Shown one piece after another: positions 8,823-18,156 of a DNA stretch of 64,000 nucleotides (positions are counted from its first letter, which is position 1; each line of letters begins with the position of its first letter). Made by a program: the position numbers and the translations under genes. The DNA comes from Comamonadaceae bacterium OH2545_COT-014 (GTDB lineage: Bacteria; Pseudomonadota; Gammaproteobacteria; Burkholderiales; Burkholderiaceae_C): the NCBI GenBank assembly GCA_003859965.1, contig RQYR01000011.1, positions 62,001 to 126,000 on the forward strand. Direction: 5' to 3'. A model generated the notes under the pieces. That model saw only the letters and a program-made list of their open reading frames with translations, searched no databases and was not told the DNA's origin.

Positions 8823-9608
8823 ATGCGAATTGCCCTCGGCCTCTCGTACCACGGCGCCGCCTACCAGGGCTGGCAAAGCCAGCCCTCCGGCCAGACCGTG
8901 CAAGACCGGCTGGAAGCCGCACTCGCCGCCTTCGCCACCACGCCCGTCCATACCCTGTGCGCGGGCCGCACCGACGCGGGCGTGCATGGGCTGATGCAGG
9001 TCGTGCATTTCGACACCGAGGTGCAGCGCGAGCCCTTTTCCTGGGTGCGCGGCACCAACCGCTTTCTGCCCGCCGACATCGCCGTGCAATGGGCCCGGCC
9101 CGTGCCCGACGCCTTCCACGCCCGCGCCAGCGCCCTCGCCCGCCGCTATGCCTACGTGCTGCTGCAATCGCCCGTGCGCCCCAGCCTGGACGCGCAGTGC
9201 GTGGGCTGGAGCTTTCGCCCGCTGGACGGCCACGCCATGCGCCAGGCCGCCGCACTGCTGCTCGGCGAGCATGACTTCAGCAGCTTCCGCGCCGCTGCCT
9301 GCCAGGCGCTGTCGCCCGTCAAGCAGCTCACGCGCATCGACATCCGCCAGCACGGCGCCTACTGGCGCTTCGACTTCGAGGCCAACGCCTTTTTGCACCA
9401 CATGATCCGCAACATCATGGGCTGCCTGCTCGCCGTGGGCCAGGGCCAGCACCCGCCGCAGTGGATGGCCGAGGTGCTGGCCGCCCGCAGCCGCGACGCC
9501 GCCGCCCCCACCTTCGCCCCCGACGGCCTGTACTTCCTGGGCCCGCGCTACGCGCCCGAATGGGGCTTGCCCGAGCGCACCGCCGCCTTCGACTGGCTGC
9601 CCGCATGA
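8823..9608 (+). CDS. truA: tRNA pseudouridine(38-40) synthase TruA
   Basis: TruA modifies uridines 38-40 in the anticodon arm. The 261-residue sequence has the catalytic Asp51 in [11 protein letters not shown], the motif RRYAYVL near 110, and the C-terminal [13 protein letters not shown] and [17 protein letters not shown], all typical. Start at ATG 8823 gives the normal N-terminus [11 protein letters not shown]. Its stop overlaps the trpF start (ATGA at 9605-9608), so the two are translationally coupled. Confidence 0.97.
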   Translation: MRIALGLSYHGAAYQGWQSQPSGQTVQDRLEAALAAFATTPVHTLCAGRTDAGVHGLMQVVHFDTEVQREPFSWVRGTNRFLPADIAVQWARPVPDAFHARASALARRYAYVLLQSPVRPSLDAQCVGWSFRPLDGHAMRQAAALLLGEHDFSSFRAAACQALSPVKQLTRIDIRQHGAYWRFDFEANAFLHHMIRNIMGCLLAVGQGQHPPQWMAEVLAARSRDAAAPTFAPDGLYFLGPRYAPEWGLPERTAAFDWLPA

Positions 9609-10318
9609 GCCGCCCCGCCTACCCCGCCACCCGCATCAAGATCTGCGGCCTCACGCGCGAGCAGGACGTGGACGCCGCCGTGGCCGCCGGGGCCAATGCC
9701 ATCGGCTTCGTGCTCTACCCCCACAGCCCGCGCCACGTCACGCCCGAGCGCGCGGGCGCGCTGGCGCGGCGCCTGCCGCCCATGGTCACGCCGGTGCTGC
9801 TGTTCGTGAACGCAACCGCTCCTGAAACAATAGCTGCTTGCGCTTGTGTACCGGGCGCTACCCTGCAATTTCATGGTGATGAAACCCCGGCCCAGTGCGA
9901 AGCCGCCGCGCGGCAGGCCGGCCGCCCCTTCTGGCGTGCCGCGCGCGTGCCGCTGGACGGGGCGCAGGACTTCGACTTGCTACACTTTGCCGCGCAATAC
10001 CCCAGCGCCCAGGCGCTGCTGCTCGATGCCCACGTGCCGGGCTACGGCGGCGGCGGAAAGACATTCGATTGGTCACGCCTTCCAACAAACGTCGCCTCTC
10101 ACCTCGTTTTAAGTGGTGGGTTAACGCCTGCAAACGTGGGCGATGGCATCCGCTGCCTGCGCGGGCGCGGCTTGTCGCTCGCGGTTGACGTTTCCTCCGG
10201 CGTCGAGAGCACCGGCCCTGACGGCTTGCCGCGCAAGGGCATCAAGGACGCCGCCCTGATTCACCAGTTCGTCGCCGCCGTGCGCGCGGCGGACGCCCCG
10301 TTTGCAGACCCATCATGA
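9605..10318 (+). CDS. trpF: Phosphoribosylanthranilate isomerase
   Basis: TrpF isomerises PRA to CdRP in tryptophan synthesis. The 237-residue (beta/alpha)8 protein has catalytic Cys14 in [11 protein letters not shown] and Asp195 in [10 protein letters not shown], plus LQFHGDE and [10 protein letters not shown]. It overlaps truA by four bases (ATGA) and trpB by four bases, so the three form a coupled operon. Codons for residues 76-89 ([14 protein letters not shown]) are unusually AT-rich compared with the rest and correspond to a dispersed AATAGCTGCTTGCGCTT-type element found elsewhere in the window, yet the frame is kept and the family alignment is not broken. Confidence 0.97.
   Translation: MSRPAYPATRIKICGLTREQDVDAAVAAGANAIGFVLYPHSPRHVTPERAGALARRLPPMVTPVLLFVNATAPETIAACACVPGATLQFHGDETPAQCEAAARQAGRPFWRAARVPLDGAQDFDLLHFAAQYPSAQALLLDAHVPGYGGGGKTFDWSRLPTNVASHLVLSGGLTPANVGDGIRCLRGRGLSLAVDVSSGVESTGPDGLPRKGIKDAALIHQFVAAVRAADAPFADPS
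9829..9873. repeat. ATAGCTGCTTGCGCTT-type element inside trpF
   Basis: The segment contains AATAGCTGCTTGCGCTTG followed by GCGCTA and a T-rich end. It resembles 53126-53175 in hrpA (ATAGCTTCTTGCGCTTTA). Composition is lower in GC than the flanking gene. It remains in frame. Confidence 0.55.
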
Positions 10319-11613
10319 ACCACCCCACCCTGCCCAATGCACACGGGCACTTCGCCCCAGGCCCTGACGCACAGGGCCATTTCGGCCCCTACGGCGGCCG
10401 CTTCAGCAGCGAAACGCTGACCTACGCCATCGACGAGCTGACGGCCGCCTACGCCCGCTACCAGCACGACGCGGATTTCCAGGCCGAATTCCAGCGCGAG
10501 CTGGCGCACTACGTGGGCCGCCCCTCGCCCATCTACCACGCCGAGCGCACCAGCCGCGAATTGAAAGGCGCGCAGATTTACCTCAAGCGCGAAGACCTCA
10601 ACCACACCGGCGCGCACAAGATCAACAACGTCATCGGCCAGGCCATGCTGGCCAAGCGCATGGGCAAGCCGCGCATCATTGCCGAAACGGGCGCGGGTCA
10701 GCACGGCGTGGCCACCGCCACCATCTGCGCGCGCTACGGGCTGCAATGCGTGGTCTACATGGGCGCGGAAGACGTCAAGCGCCAATCACCCAACGTCTAT
10801 CGCATGAAGCTGCTGGGCGCCACCGTGGTGCCGGTGGAGTCCGGCAGCAAGACGCTGAAAGACGCGCTGAATGAAGCCATGCGCGACTGGGTGGCGAACG
10901 TGGACGACACCTTCTACATCATCGGCACCGTGGCCGGGCCGCATCCCTACCCCATGATGGTGCGCGACTTCCAAAGCATCATCGGCCGCGAGTGCCTGAG
11001 CCAAATGCCCGAGATGCTGGCCGCGCAGCGCATGGCAGCCACCCAGCCCGATGCGGTGATCGCCTGCGTGGGCGGCGGCAGCAACGCCATGGGCATCTTC
11101 CACCCCTACATCCCTTATGAAAACACGCGCCTGATCGGCGTGGAAGCTGCGGGCCAAGGGCTGGACAGCGGCAAGCATTCGGCCAGCCTGCTGCGCGGCA
11201 GCCCCGGCGTGCTGCACGGCAACCGCACCTACGTGCTGCAAGACGACGACGGCCAAATCCTCGAAACCCACAGCATCAGCGCCGGGCTGGACTACCCCGG
11301 CGTCGGCCCCGAGCACGCCTGGCTGAAAGACACCGGCCGCGCCGAATACGTGGGCATCACCGACGCCGAAGCCCTGGCCGCCTTCCACCACCTGTGCCGC
11401 ACCGAAGGCATCATCCCCGCCCTCGAATCCAGCCACGCTTTCGCCCACGCCATGAAGCTCGCCCCCACCATGCGGCCCGACCAGGCCATCCTGGTGTGCC
11501 TGTCCGGCCGCGGCGACAAGGACATCGGCACCGTGGCCGACCTGGACGGCGTGGACTTCTACGACCAGCCCTCCATGCGCGGGCATGTGGTCAAGGGGGC
11601 TGGCAAGGGCTGA
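10315..11613 (+). CDS. trpB: Tryptophan synthase beta chain
   Basis: TrpB condenses indole and serine to tryptophan, with PLP. The 432-residue protein has the PLP lysine K102 in HTGAHKINN, catalytic Glu124 in AETGAGQHG, the phosphate loop GGGSNAMG and the C-terminal LSGRGDKD. The N-terminal 20 residues are a short extension before GPYGGRF. Start ATG 10315 overlaps the trpF stop. trpA should follow directly, but an ATPase/DUF4276 pair is inserted after a 27-base gap. Confidence 0.98.
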   Translation: MNHPTLPNAHGHFAPGPDAQGHFGPYGGRFSSETLTYAIDELTAAYARYQHDADFQAEFQRELAHYVGRPSPIYHAERTSRELKGAQIYLKREDLNHTGAHKINNVIGQAMLAKRMGKPRIIAETGAGQHGVATATICARYGLQCVVYMGAEDVKRQSPNVYRMKLLGATVVPVESGSKTLKDALNEAMRDWVANVDDTFYIIGTVAGPHPYPMMVRDFQSIIGRECLSQMPEMLAAQRMAATQPDAVIACVGGGSNAMGIFHPYIPYENTRLIGVEAAGQGLDSGKHSASLLRGSPGVLHGNRTYVLQDDDGQILETHSISAGLDYPGVGPEHAWLKDTGRAEYVGITDAEALAAFHHLCRTEGIIPALESSHAFAHAMKLAPTMRPDQAILVCLSGRGDKDIGTVADLDGVDFYDQPSMRGHVVKGAGKG

Positions 11614-11640
11614 AGGCCGACTACGTGAAAGGAATGTGTC

Positions 11641-12786
11641 ATGGCTGAATTCGGCACGCCTGGCCTGGCGCCCAAAGCGCCCGAACCTGCGCGTATCAAA
11701 TCCGTCACCATCGAAGGCTTTCGCAGCCTGCGCGCCATTGAGGGGCTGGAACTGCCTGATTTGACGGTCTTGATCGGCGCAAATGGTTCGGGTAAATCCA
11801 CGCTCATCCGTTTTTTTGAAATGCTGAGCTGGATGCACAGATCTGCCAGCTTGCAGGAATTTGTGCTGCGCCACGGTGGCGGGGACGACCAGTTTTTCAT
11901 GGGCGCACGCCGCACGCCGCGTATCCATGCCGAAATCTGCCTGGAAACCAACAAGGGCGATAACGACTACCGTTTCGACCTGGTGCATTTGGCCGCAGGC
12001 GATACGGTCATGGTGATGAACGAGGCCTATCGCTTCTCGGACCGCAACAAGCCGGGCAAGGCCATGTGGACAGAAATCGATTCGCCCGGCAAGGAATCTG
12101 CCTTGCGCACCCGAGAGGAAAAAACAGCCCAAACCATTGCGTGCCTTTTGAGGCAGTGTGCGACCTACCAGTTTCACGACACCTCCTTGCAGGCCTCCAT
12201 TCACCACCGCTGGGACGTCGCCGACTCGCTGAGCCTGCGCACCGATGGCGGCAACCTGTCGGCCGTTTTGTTGGCGCTGCGCGAGGCGGACCCCCGCCGT
12301 TATGAGCTCATCGTGCGGCAGATCCGCCGTGCGCTGCCCATCTTCAAAGACTTTGTGCTGGAACCCGAAGCCGGCAAGGTACTGCTGCGCTGGCGGGGCG
12401 CGCAGAGCGACAAGGTATTTGGCTCGCACCTCACCTCCGATGGCTCGTTGCGGCTTTTCTGCCTGTTGACCTTGCTGAACCTGCCGCCCGAGCGGCTGCC
12501 GGGCGTGATGTTTTTCGATGAGCCCGAGCTGGGTTTGCACCCCCACGCCATCACGCTGGTGGCCGAGATGTTCAAACGGCTGGCGCAAAAGCGGCAAATC
12601 TTCATTGCCACGCAATCGCCCTATTTGGTGGATTGCTTCGAGCTGGAAAACATCATCATCGCCAGTGCCAGCCAAGGCGAAACCTCGCTGCGCCACTTGC
12701 CGCGTGCGCAATATCAGCAATGGCTGGACGATGAATACCTGCTCTCCGACATCTGGCTCAAACAGGCCATTGGAGGCCTGGAATGA
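11641..12786 (+). CDS. AAA ATPase of the RecF/OLD-like (AAA_21) type
   Basis: The 381-residue protein has an ABC-like ATPase core. Walker A is GANGSGKST (residues 46-54) after IKSVTIEGFRSLRAI. There is a signature-like SDGSLRLFCLL, Walker B VMFFDEPELGLHP (Asp293, Glu294) and a switch ATQSPYLVD. This pattern is shared with OLD-family and other defence-associated ATPases. There is a ribosome site (AAAGGA) before the ATG. The next gene, a DUF4276 protein, overlaps its stop by four bases (ATGA), so the two are made together. Families with this pairing are often linked to phage defence or toxin-antitoxin function, but the role here is an inference. The pair interrupts the trp operon. Confidence 0.85.
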   Translation: MAEFGTPGLAPKAPEPARIKSVTIEGFRSLRAIEGLELPDLTVLIGANGSGKSTLIRFFEMLSWMHRSASLQEFVLRHGGGDDQFFMGARRTPRIHAEICLETNKGDNDYRFDLVHLAAGDTVMVMNEAYRFSDRNKPGKAMWTEIDSPGKESALRTREEKTAQTIACLLRQCATYQFHDTSLQASIHHRWDVADSLSLRTDGGNLSAVLLALREADPRRYELIVRQIRRALPIFKDFVLEPEAGKVLLRWRGAQSDKVFGSHLTSDGSLRLFCLLTLLNLPPERLPGVMFFDEPELGLHPHAITLVAEMFKRLAQKRQIFIATQSPYLVDCFELENIIIASASQGETSLRHLPRAQYQQWLDDEYLLSDIWLKQAIGGLE

Positions 12787-13427
12787 TCCGCGTCTGCGTA
12801 GTATGCGAAGGCCAGACGGAAGTGCAGTTTGTGAAAAACTGTCTGGCGCCGTACTTCCAGCAGCACGCATTGCATGTATTTCCCACGCTGCTGCAGGCGC
12901 CGTCGGGCGCGCACCGGGGAGGGAGGGTGACGGTGGAGCGGCTGGTGCGCTTTATTTCGCATCAGCGCCATCAGTGCGATCGCATCACGACGCTGGTGGA
13001 CTTTTACGGTTTTCAAGACCGCAACGGACGCAGCCGGCAAGAGCTGGAACAAGCCATCCTGGATGGCGTGCGCACCAAAGGCGGCGACCCTCGCTTTGTG
13101 CTGCCCTACATCCAAATGCACGAATTTGAAGGCTTGCTGTTTGCAAATGTGCAGGCGTTTGAGTGGGTGGCCGATGGCTGGAGCGAGCCAGTGCACGCCC
13201 AACTGGCCCAAGTACGAGAGGCCTTTGCAACGCCGGAGGACATCAACGGCGGCGAGGACACTGCCCCCTCCAAGCGGATCCTCTCCATCTTCGGCCCGGG
13301 CATTTATTCCAAAACCGAGCACGGCCCATTGATTGCCGAATCCATCGGGATCGACGTCATGCGGGCGCAGTGCCCCAACTTCCACGCCTGGCTGGATCGG
13401 ATTGCCGCATGGAGCCAGTCTGTGTAA
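12783..13427 (+). CDS. DUF4276 (TOPRIM-like) partner of the ATPase
   Basis: This 214-residue protein begins [13 protein letters not shown] and has Glu9 and Glu13 in the first motif, Asp73 in TLVDFYGF and the motif MHEFEGLLF (Glu113, Glu115). Those acidic positions and the order of motifs match DUF4276, which is considered TOPRIM-like. TOPRIM partners of AAA ATPases typically act as nucleases or nucleic-acid sensors. It overlaps the ATPase gene by four bases and ends 28 bases before trpA. No signal or membrane segment is visible. Nuclease activity has not been shown for this family member and should not be assumed. Confidence 0.8.
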   Translation: MIRVCVVCEGQTEVQFVKNCLAPYFQQHALHVFPTLLQAPSGAHRGGRVTVERLVRFISHQRHQCDRITTLVDFYGFQDRNGRSRQELEQAILDGVRTKGGDPRFVLPYIQMHEFEGLLFANVQAFEWVADGWSEPVHAQLAQVREAFATPEDINGGEDTAPSKRILSIFGPGIYSKTEHGPLIAESIGIDVMRAQCPNFHAWLDRIAAWSQSV

Positions 13428-13455
13428 GCCCCCGAAATTTTTGCCTTTTCTTCCC

Positions 13456-14283
13456 ATGAGCCGCATCCAAACCACCTTCACCACCCTCAAGCAGCAGGGC
13501 CGCACCGCCCTCATTCCCTACGTCACCGCCGGCTTTCCCTATGCCGACATCACCCCGGCCCTCATGCACGGTATGGTCGCCGCCGGGGCGGACGTGATCG
13601 AGCTGGGCGTGCCCTTTTCCGACCCCAATGCCGACGGCCCCGTCATCCAGCAAGCGGGCGAGCGCGCGCTGGCGCTGGGCGTGGGGCTGGCCAAGGTGCT
13701 GTGCATGGTGCAAACCTTCCGCGAGCAGGATCAGCAAACCCCCGTCGTGCTGATGGGCTACGCCAACCCGGTGGAGCGCTACGACCAGAAGCACGGTGCG
13801 GGCAGCTTCATCCGCGATGCGGCCGCCGCAGGCGTGGACGGGCTGCTCATCGTCGATTACCCGCCCGAGGAATGCGCAGACTTCGCCGCCGCGCTGAAAA
13901 ACGCAGGGCTGGATTTGATCTTCCTGCTCGCCCCCACCAGCACCGAGGCGCGCATGCAGCAGGTGGCCCAAGTGGCCAGCGGCTACGTCTATTACGTCTC
14001 GCTCAAGGGCGTGACCGGCGCGGCCAGCCTGAACACCGCCGAAGTGCAGGCCGCACTGCCGCGCATCCGCCAGCACGTGCACATCCCCGTGGGCGTGGGC
14101 TTTGGCATTCGCGATGCGGAAACCGCCCGCGCCATTGGCGAGGTGGCCGACGCGGTGGTCATCGGCAGCCGCCTGATCCAGGTGATCGAGAACCAGCCGC
14201 CCGAAGGCGTGGTGGCCGCCGCCCAGGACTTTCTGCGCCCCATCCGCGCCGCGCTGGACGGGCCAGCGCCGACAGCCGCGTGA
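13456..14283 (+). CDS. trpA: Tryptophan synthase alpha chain
   Basis: TrpA cleaves indole-3-glycerol phosphate and channels indole to TrpB. The 275-residue protein has Glu49 ([10 protein letters not shown]) and Asp60 (NADGPVIQ), the catalytic pair, then PPEECADF and [11 protein letters not shown]. The ATG at 13456 gives MSRIQTTF, the family start; an in-frame opening from 13333 overlaps DUF4276 and is not used. The gene normally follows trpB directly. It converges on the TauE gene with a gap of four bases. Confidence 0.97.
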   Translation: MSRIQTTFTTLKQQGRTALIPYVTAGFPYADITPALMHGMVAAGADVIELGVPFSDPNADGPVIQQAGERALALGVGLAKVLCMVQTFREQDQQTPVVLMGYANPVERYDQKHGAGSFIRDAAAAGVDGLLIVDYPPEECADFAAALKNAGLDLIFLLAPTSTEARMQQVAQVASGYVYYVSLKGVTGAASLNTAEVQAALPRIRQHVHIPVGVGFGIRDAETARAIGEVADAVVIGSRLIQVIENQPPEGVVAAAQDFLRPIRAALDGPAPTAA

Positions 14284-14287
14284 GCAC

Positions 14288-15028
14288 TCAAAAAAAGTAG
14301 CGTGCCAGCAGGGCCAGGCCCGAGGCCAGCACGATGCCGTGCAGGATGCGCAGGAACTGCTCGCGCGTCAGGCGCAGCGTGATGTGACGGCCCAGCCAAA
14401 GCCCGCCCCACATGGCAGGCAGCAGCACGGCGGCCAGCAGCAGGCCGCTGTCGTGGTAGACGCCTGCCATCAAAAAGATGAGCAGCCGCGTCAGCGTGGA
14501 CAGGCCGATCAGCATGCTTTGCGTCACGCGCAGGCGCTTCTTGTCCTCCAGGCGGCCGGCCAGGTAGATCGCATACAAAAACCCGCCGCTGCCAAACAAG
14601 GCACTGAACACCCCGCCCACCAGGCCAAAGGGCACAGCCAATGTGGCGGGGAAGGTCTTGCGCGCCTGCCGGCGCAGCATGGCCTGCAATGCATAGGCCA
14701 CGGCAAAAATGCCCAGCATCAGCAGCAGCACCTCGGGCCGGGTCTTGAGCAGCACCGCCGCGCCCACGCCGCTGCCCAGCAGCATCCAGGGCAGCTGGCG
14801 CTTGAGCTCGGCCACGTCGGCGCGCCGGCCATCGCGCAGCAGATTGGTTACGGCGGCGCTGAAGTCCAGCAAGGCCAGCAGCGGCACCACGCGCGACAAA
14901 GGCATGAGCTGCGTCAGCACCGGCCCCGCCATCAGCGCCGTGCCAAAGCCGGCCATGCCAAACACCACGTAGGCTGCGGCCACCACGGCCCAGATCGCCA
15001 CCCATTGGGCCATTGAGAAATCCATCAT
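14288..15028 (-). CDS. TauE/SafE-family sulfite/anion exporter
   Basis: The 246-residue protein has about eight hydrophobic segments in two repeats, starting MAQWVAIWAVVAAAYVVFGMAGFGTALMAGPV and again VPFGLVGGVFSALFGSGGFLYAIYLAG. The Gly-rich GMAGFG/GGVFSALFGSGG pattern is characteristic of TauE/SafE. These proteins export small organic or inorganic sulfur anions. The start at 15028 or 15025 (MMDFS) fits the hydrophobic N-terminus; an upstream frame lacks similarity. It is divergent from a LysR regulator, which is likely to control it. Confidence 0.85.
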   Translation of the reverse strand: MMDFSMAQWVAIWAVVAAAYVVFGMAGFGTALMAGPVLTQLMPLSRVVPLLALLDFSAAVTNLLRDGRRADVAELKRQLPWMLLGSGVGAAVLLKTRPEVLLLMLGIFAVAYALQAMLRRQARKTFPATLAVPFGLVGGVFSALFGSGGFLYAIYLAGRLEDKKRLRVTQSMLIGLSTLTRLLIFLMAGVYHDSGLLLAAVLLPAMWGGLWLGRHITLRLTREQFLRILHGIVLASGLALLARYFF

Positions 15029-15159
15029 TACCCGTCTTTCATGCGCATATTGCGATGGCACAAAGCATCTGCGCCGTGCGCCATGGCGGGATTTTTCCCA
15101 TGAATGAGTGCGATGAGAAATATAGAATCGGTCAACTTCCATCTCAAAAAAGCATAGCC

Positions 15160-16083
15160 ATGGTCAGCATGAAGCAGCTGCGCTATTTCACGGAAATCGT
15201 GGAATGCCGCAGCTTCAGCCTGGCGGCGGCGCGCCTGCACATTGCGCAGTCGGCGCTCAGCCGCCAGGTCAAAGAGCTGGAAGCCTCTGTGCAAACCGAG
15301 CTGCTGCAGCGCCTGCCCCGGCATGTGGAGCCCACGCCCGCGGGCAAGGCCTTTTATGCCGGCGCGAAGAAGATGCTGTTCCTGCTGAACGACACCCTGG
15401 CCCACACGCGCGGCGTGGGCAGGCATGACGGGGGCGTGATCCGGCTTGCCCACACCAGCTCGGTGCCGCTGGCAGGCGGCTTGCTGCACAAGGTGAAGGC
15501 GGTGCTGGCCGCCAACGCGGGCCTGTCACTGGACATCACGCAACGGCCCTCCGAGCAGCACGCGGACGAGATCGAGGCGGGCCGCTGCGACCTGGGCCTG
15601 GTGCGCCTGCCGGTGCAGGTGCGGCACCCGCACGTGCGGATGCACACGCTGTACGAAGAAGCGCTGATGCTGGCCGTGAGCCAGCGCCACCCGCTGGCGC
15701 GCCGCCCCAGCGTGCCCGTGGCCGCGCTCAGGCATGAACGCTTCGTGTCCCTGCCGCACAGCGAGCGCAGCGGCCTGAGCTTTCACGTTGCCAGCCTGTG
15801 CATGCGGCATGGCTTTTTCCCCGCCGCGGCGCAAGCCATCTCGCGCAAGACCACGCTGCTGAACCTGGTCGATGCCGGCCTGGGCATTGCCCTGCTGCCC
15901 CAGGGCATGCGCGCCATCGCACCGCCCACGGTCCGCTTCATTGCGCTGCAAGGCAGCGGCCACGGCACCACCGTCGCCATGCTCTGCCGCGCCGACGCCC
16001 CGGCGCTGGTGGAGCACTTCGCCGCCCAGCTGAAAGCGCAGTACCCGCCTGCGCCGCCCTCGCCCGCCACGGCCCCGGCCTGA
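15160..16083 (+). CDS. LysR-family transcriptional regulator
   Basis: The 307-residue protein has an N-terminal winged helix typical of LysR (MKQLRYFTEIVECRSFSLAAARLHIAQSALSRQVKELE) and a substrate-binding domain with LGLVRLP and LDAGLGIALLP-like motifs. The best start is ATG 15160 or 15169; the opening from 15013 overlaps the promoter of the TauE gene. Being divergent from TauE with about 130 bases between, it probably regulates that gene. The inducer is not predictable. It precedes accD without obvious functional connection. Confidence 0.92.
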   Translation: MVSMKQLRYFTEIVECRSFSLAAARLHIAQSALSRQVKELEASVQTELLQRLPRHVEPTPAGKAFYAGAKKMLFLLNDTLAHTRGVGRHDGGVIRLAHTSSVPLAGGLLHKVKAVLAANAGLSLDITQRPSEQHADEIEAGRCDLGLVRLPVQVRHPHVRMHTLYEEALMLAVSQRHPLARRPSVPVAALRHERFVSLPHSERSGLSFHVASLCMRHGFFPAAAQAISRKTTLLNLVDAGLGIALLPQGMRAIAPPTVRFIALQGSGHGTTVAMLCRADAPALVEHFAAQLKAQYPPAPPSPATAPA

Positions 16084-16235
16084 GCGGCGGCGCACGGATG
16101 CGAGACAATCAGACCCACGCACGCGAGCAGGCAAGCCAGTGCAAACGCGCTAGGGCACTTTAAAAAATAGCCCGTCTCTTCCGTTTGTCTGCCCCAACCG
16201 TTCACATCCGACACACCGCTGAAAGACCTCTTGTC

Positions 16236-17111
16236 ATGAGCTGGCTTGAAAAGCTTCTTCCTCCCAAGATCCAGAAATCCGAAAACGGCGAGCGCCGCCA
16301 GCAAATGCCCGAGGGGCTGTGGATCAAGTGCCCGGCTTGCGACACCGTGCTCTACAAGACCGATCTGGAGCAGAACCTGAGCGTGTGCCCCCAATGCGGC
16401 CACCACCACCGCGTGGGCGCGCGCGCGCGGCTGGACATGTTCCTGGACGACGAAGGCCGCTACGACATCGGGCAGGAAGTGCTGCCCGTGGACGCCCTGA
16501 AATTCAAGGACAGCCGCAAGTACCCCGAGCGCCTGAAAGAAGCGCTGGAAAACGCTGGCGAAACCGATGCCCTGGTGGTCATGGGCGGCGCGGTGATGAG
16601 CGTGCCCGTGGTCGCCGCCGCGTTTGAGTTCGACTTCATGGGCGGCAGCATGGGCAGCGTGGTGGGCGAGCGCTTCGTGCGCGGCGTGGAAACCGCCATC
16701 GAGCAGAAAGTGCCCTTCATCTGCTTCACCGCCACCGGCGGCGCGCGCATGCAGGAAGGGCTGCTCAGCCTGATGCAGATGGCCAAGACCAACGCCGCCC
16801 TCACCCGCTTGGCCAAGAAAGGTCTGCCCTACGTCAGCGTGCTGACCGACCCCACCATGGGCGGCGTCTCTGCCGGCTTCGCCTTCGTGGGCGACGTGGT
16901 CATTGCCGAGCCCAAGGCGCTGATCGGCTTTGCCGGCCCGCGCGTCATTGAAAACACCGTGCGCGTGAAGCTGCCCGACGGCTTTCAGCGCGCCGAATTC
17001 CTGCAAGACAAAGGCGCGGTGGACTTCATCTGCGACCGGCGCGAGCTGCGCGAAAAAGTGGCCAGCGTGCTCGCCATGCTGCAGCGCCAGCCAGCCGACG
17101 CGGTGGCCTGA
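16236..17111 (+). CDS. accD: Acetyl-CoA carboxylase carboxyltransferase beta subunit
   Basis: AccD transfers carboxyl from biotin to acetyl-CoA for malonyl-CoA in fatty acid synthesis. The 290-residue protein has the N-terminal zinc ribbon (Cys32, Cys35, Cys51, Cys54) and the crotonase-like core ([52 protein letters not shown]). Start ATG 16236 begins [12 protein letters not shown], the family N-terminus. Burkholderiales carry accD after trpA, with folC next; here a dispersed repeat and yggT follow instead. Confidence 0.98.
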   Translation: MSWLEKLLPPKIQKSENGERRQQMPEGLWIKCPACDTVLYKTDLEQNLSVCPQCGHHHRVGARARLDMFLDDEGRYDIGQEVLPVDALKFKDSRKYPERLKEALENAGETDALVVMGGAVMSVPVVAAAFEFDFMGGSMGSVVGERFVRGVETAIEQKVPFICFTATGGARMQEGLLSLMQMAKTNAALTRLAKKGLPYVSVLTDPTMGGVSAGFAFVGDVVIAEPKALIGFAGPRVIENTVRVKLPDGFQRAEFLQDKGAVDFICDRRELREKVASVLAMLQRQPADAVA

Positions 17112-17189
17112 CCATCAAAGAGGGCCGCGCCCCGGCCCCCCACCCGGCTCTCGGAGCAACCCTACCCAGTGCGGCCCGCCCTCTCAGAG

Positions 17190-17370
17190 AACAGTTCAAG
17201 ATCTCGGCATGAGCGGGCAACCAGCGGGTTTGGGATGGGATGCAAGGCGCCACCTGGTACACATGACGCCGCCAATGGCCCGTGTCTACTGGCAAGTTCT
17301 GTTTGCGCCGCAGTCCTGCGGCGCCCCCACCCGCTTGATTGACCGCCGTGCAAGGATTTTGAACAAGTTC
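17190..17370. repeat. MITE-like dispersed repeat, copy A
   Basis: It begins GTTCAAGATCTCGGC and ends GGATTTTGAACAAGTTC, an imperfect inverted pair, with inner arms GCGGGTTTGGG and CACCCGCTTG also opposed. It carries a hairpin GCGCCGCAG/CTGCGGCGC (17305-17324). It matches copies at 33457-33656 and 48990-49101. It sits between convergent genes accD and yggT. No ORF of note lies within. Confidence 0.8.
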
Positions 17371-17443
17371 CCATGCCGCATTTTTCTGGCAAGTCGCTGG
17401 CCCGGCCTTGGCCATTTGGCGGCAGGCGGATCACACGCCGCCC

Positions 17444-18001
17444 TTACCAGCCACCCATCAGCAGCCGCGCCTGGGCATTGCCCAGCACCATGCCCAGCAC
17501 CTGCAGGGCCACCACCACCACCAGCGGTGAAAGATCCACCCCGCCTGCCAGCGGCAGCACCCGCCGCACCGGCGCCAGCAGCGGCGCCGTGAGCTGATGC
17601 ACAAAGCGCAGCGCAGGCGCGCCCGGCTGCAGCCAGCTCATCAACGCCGCCACCACCACCAGTGCCGTGGCCACCGACACCGCCAGTTGCAGCAGCCCCA
17701 GCAAGCCCATGACGGGCCATGCCGCCCAAACCGCCCCCGTGCGCAGCATGAGCAAGGGCACGTATTGCAACAGCTTGAGCAGCCACGCCGCGAGCAGGCA
17801 AGGCAAATCCCAACGGCCCGCCGGCGGCAACAGCCGCGCCAGCGGCTTGACCAGCCAGTCTGTCAGCGCCAGCAGCAGCGGCCCCACCGGGTTGCCCACC
17901 CAGGACACGCCTTGCCAGCGCATCCACGCCCGTATCAAACACGCGCCACCCACCAGCGTGACGGCAACTTCAAGCAAAAAAGCAGTGATTTCATACAACA
18001 T
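17444..18001 (-). CDS. YggT-family membrane protein
   Basis: The 185-residue protein has two YGGT-type repeats, each with two hydrophobic helices: residues 1-90 (LLALTDWLVKPLARLLPPAG) and 95-185 (LRFVHQLTAPLLAPVRRVLPL). The motif pair P-x-LRRxLP is typical. YggT proteins are associated with osmotic or potassium handling in some bacteria, but function is unclear. The ATG at 17999-18001 is preferred over an upstream opening at 18091. It is divergent from the LON-domain gene. Confidence 0.85.
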   Translation of the reverse strand: MLYEITAFLLEVAVTLVGGACLIRAWMRWQGVSWVGNPVGPLLLALTDWLVKPLARLLPPAGRWDLPCLLAAWLLKLLQYVPLLMLRTGAVWAAWPVMGLLGLLQLAVSVATALVVVAALMSWLQPGAPALRFVHQLTAPLLAPVRRVLPLAGGVDLSPLVVVVALQVLGMVLGNAQARLLMGGW

Positions 18002-18156
18002 GGGCAACAAAACCGAAAGCGTGCGGCGAAGGGTGGAATTGGCGTGGGATGATAGTGGCGCACTGCGGCTCTGCCAGCGCGCCCCACACACCGGGTACAG
18101 GCGTGTGGCCAGTCAGTTTTTCACTTCAACCTGCCCATGGCGCCCGCCAGCGGGCC

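Noticed and set aside
10786-12870. A 694-residue open frame antisense to trpB and the ATPase gene
   Set aside because: It crosses two well-supported genes on the opposite strand, has no recognisable motifs and no ribosome site; it is a high-GC shadow frame.
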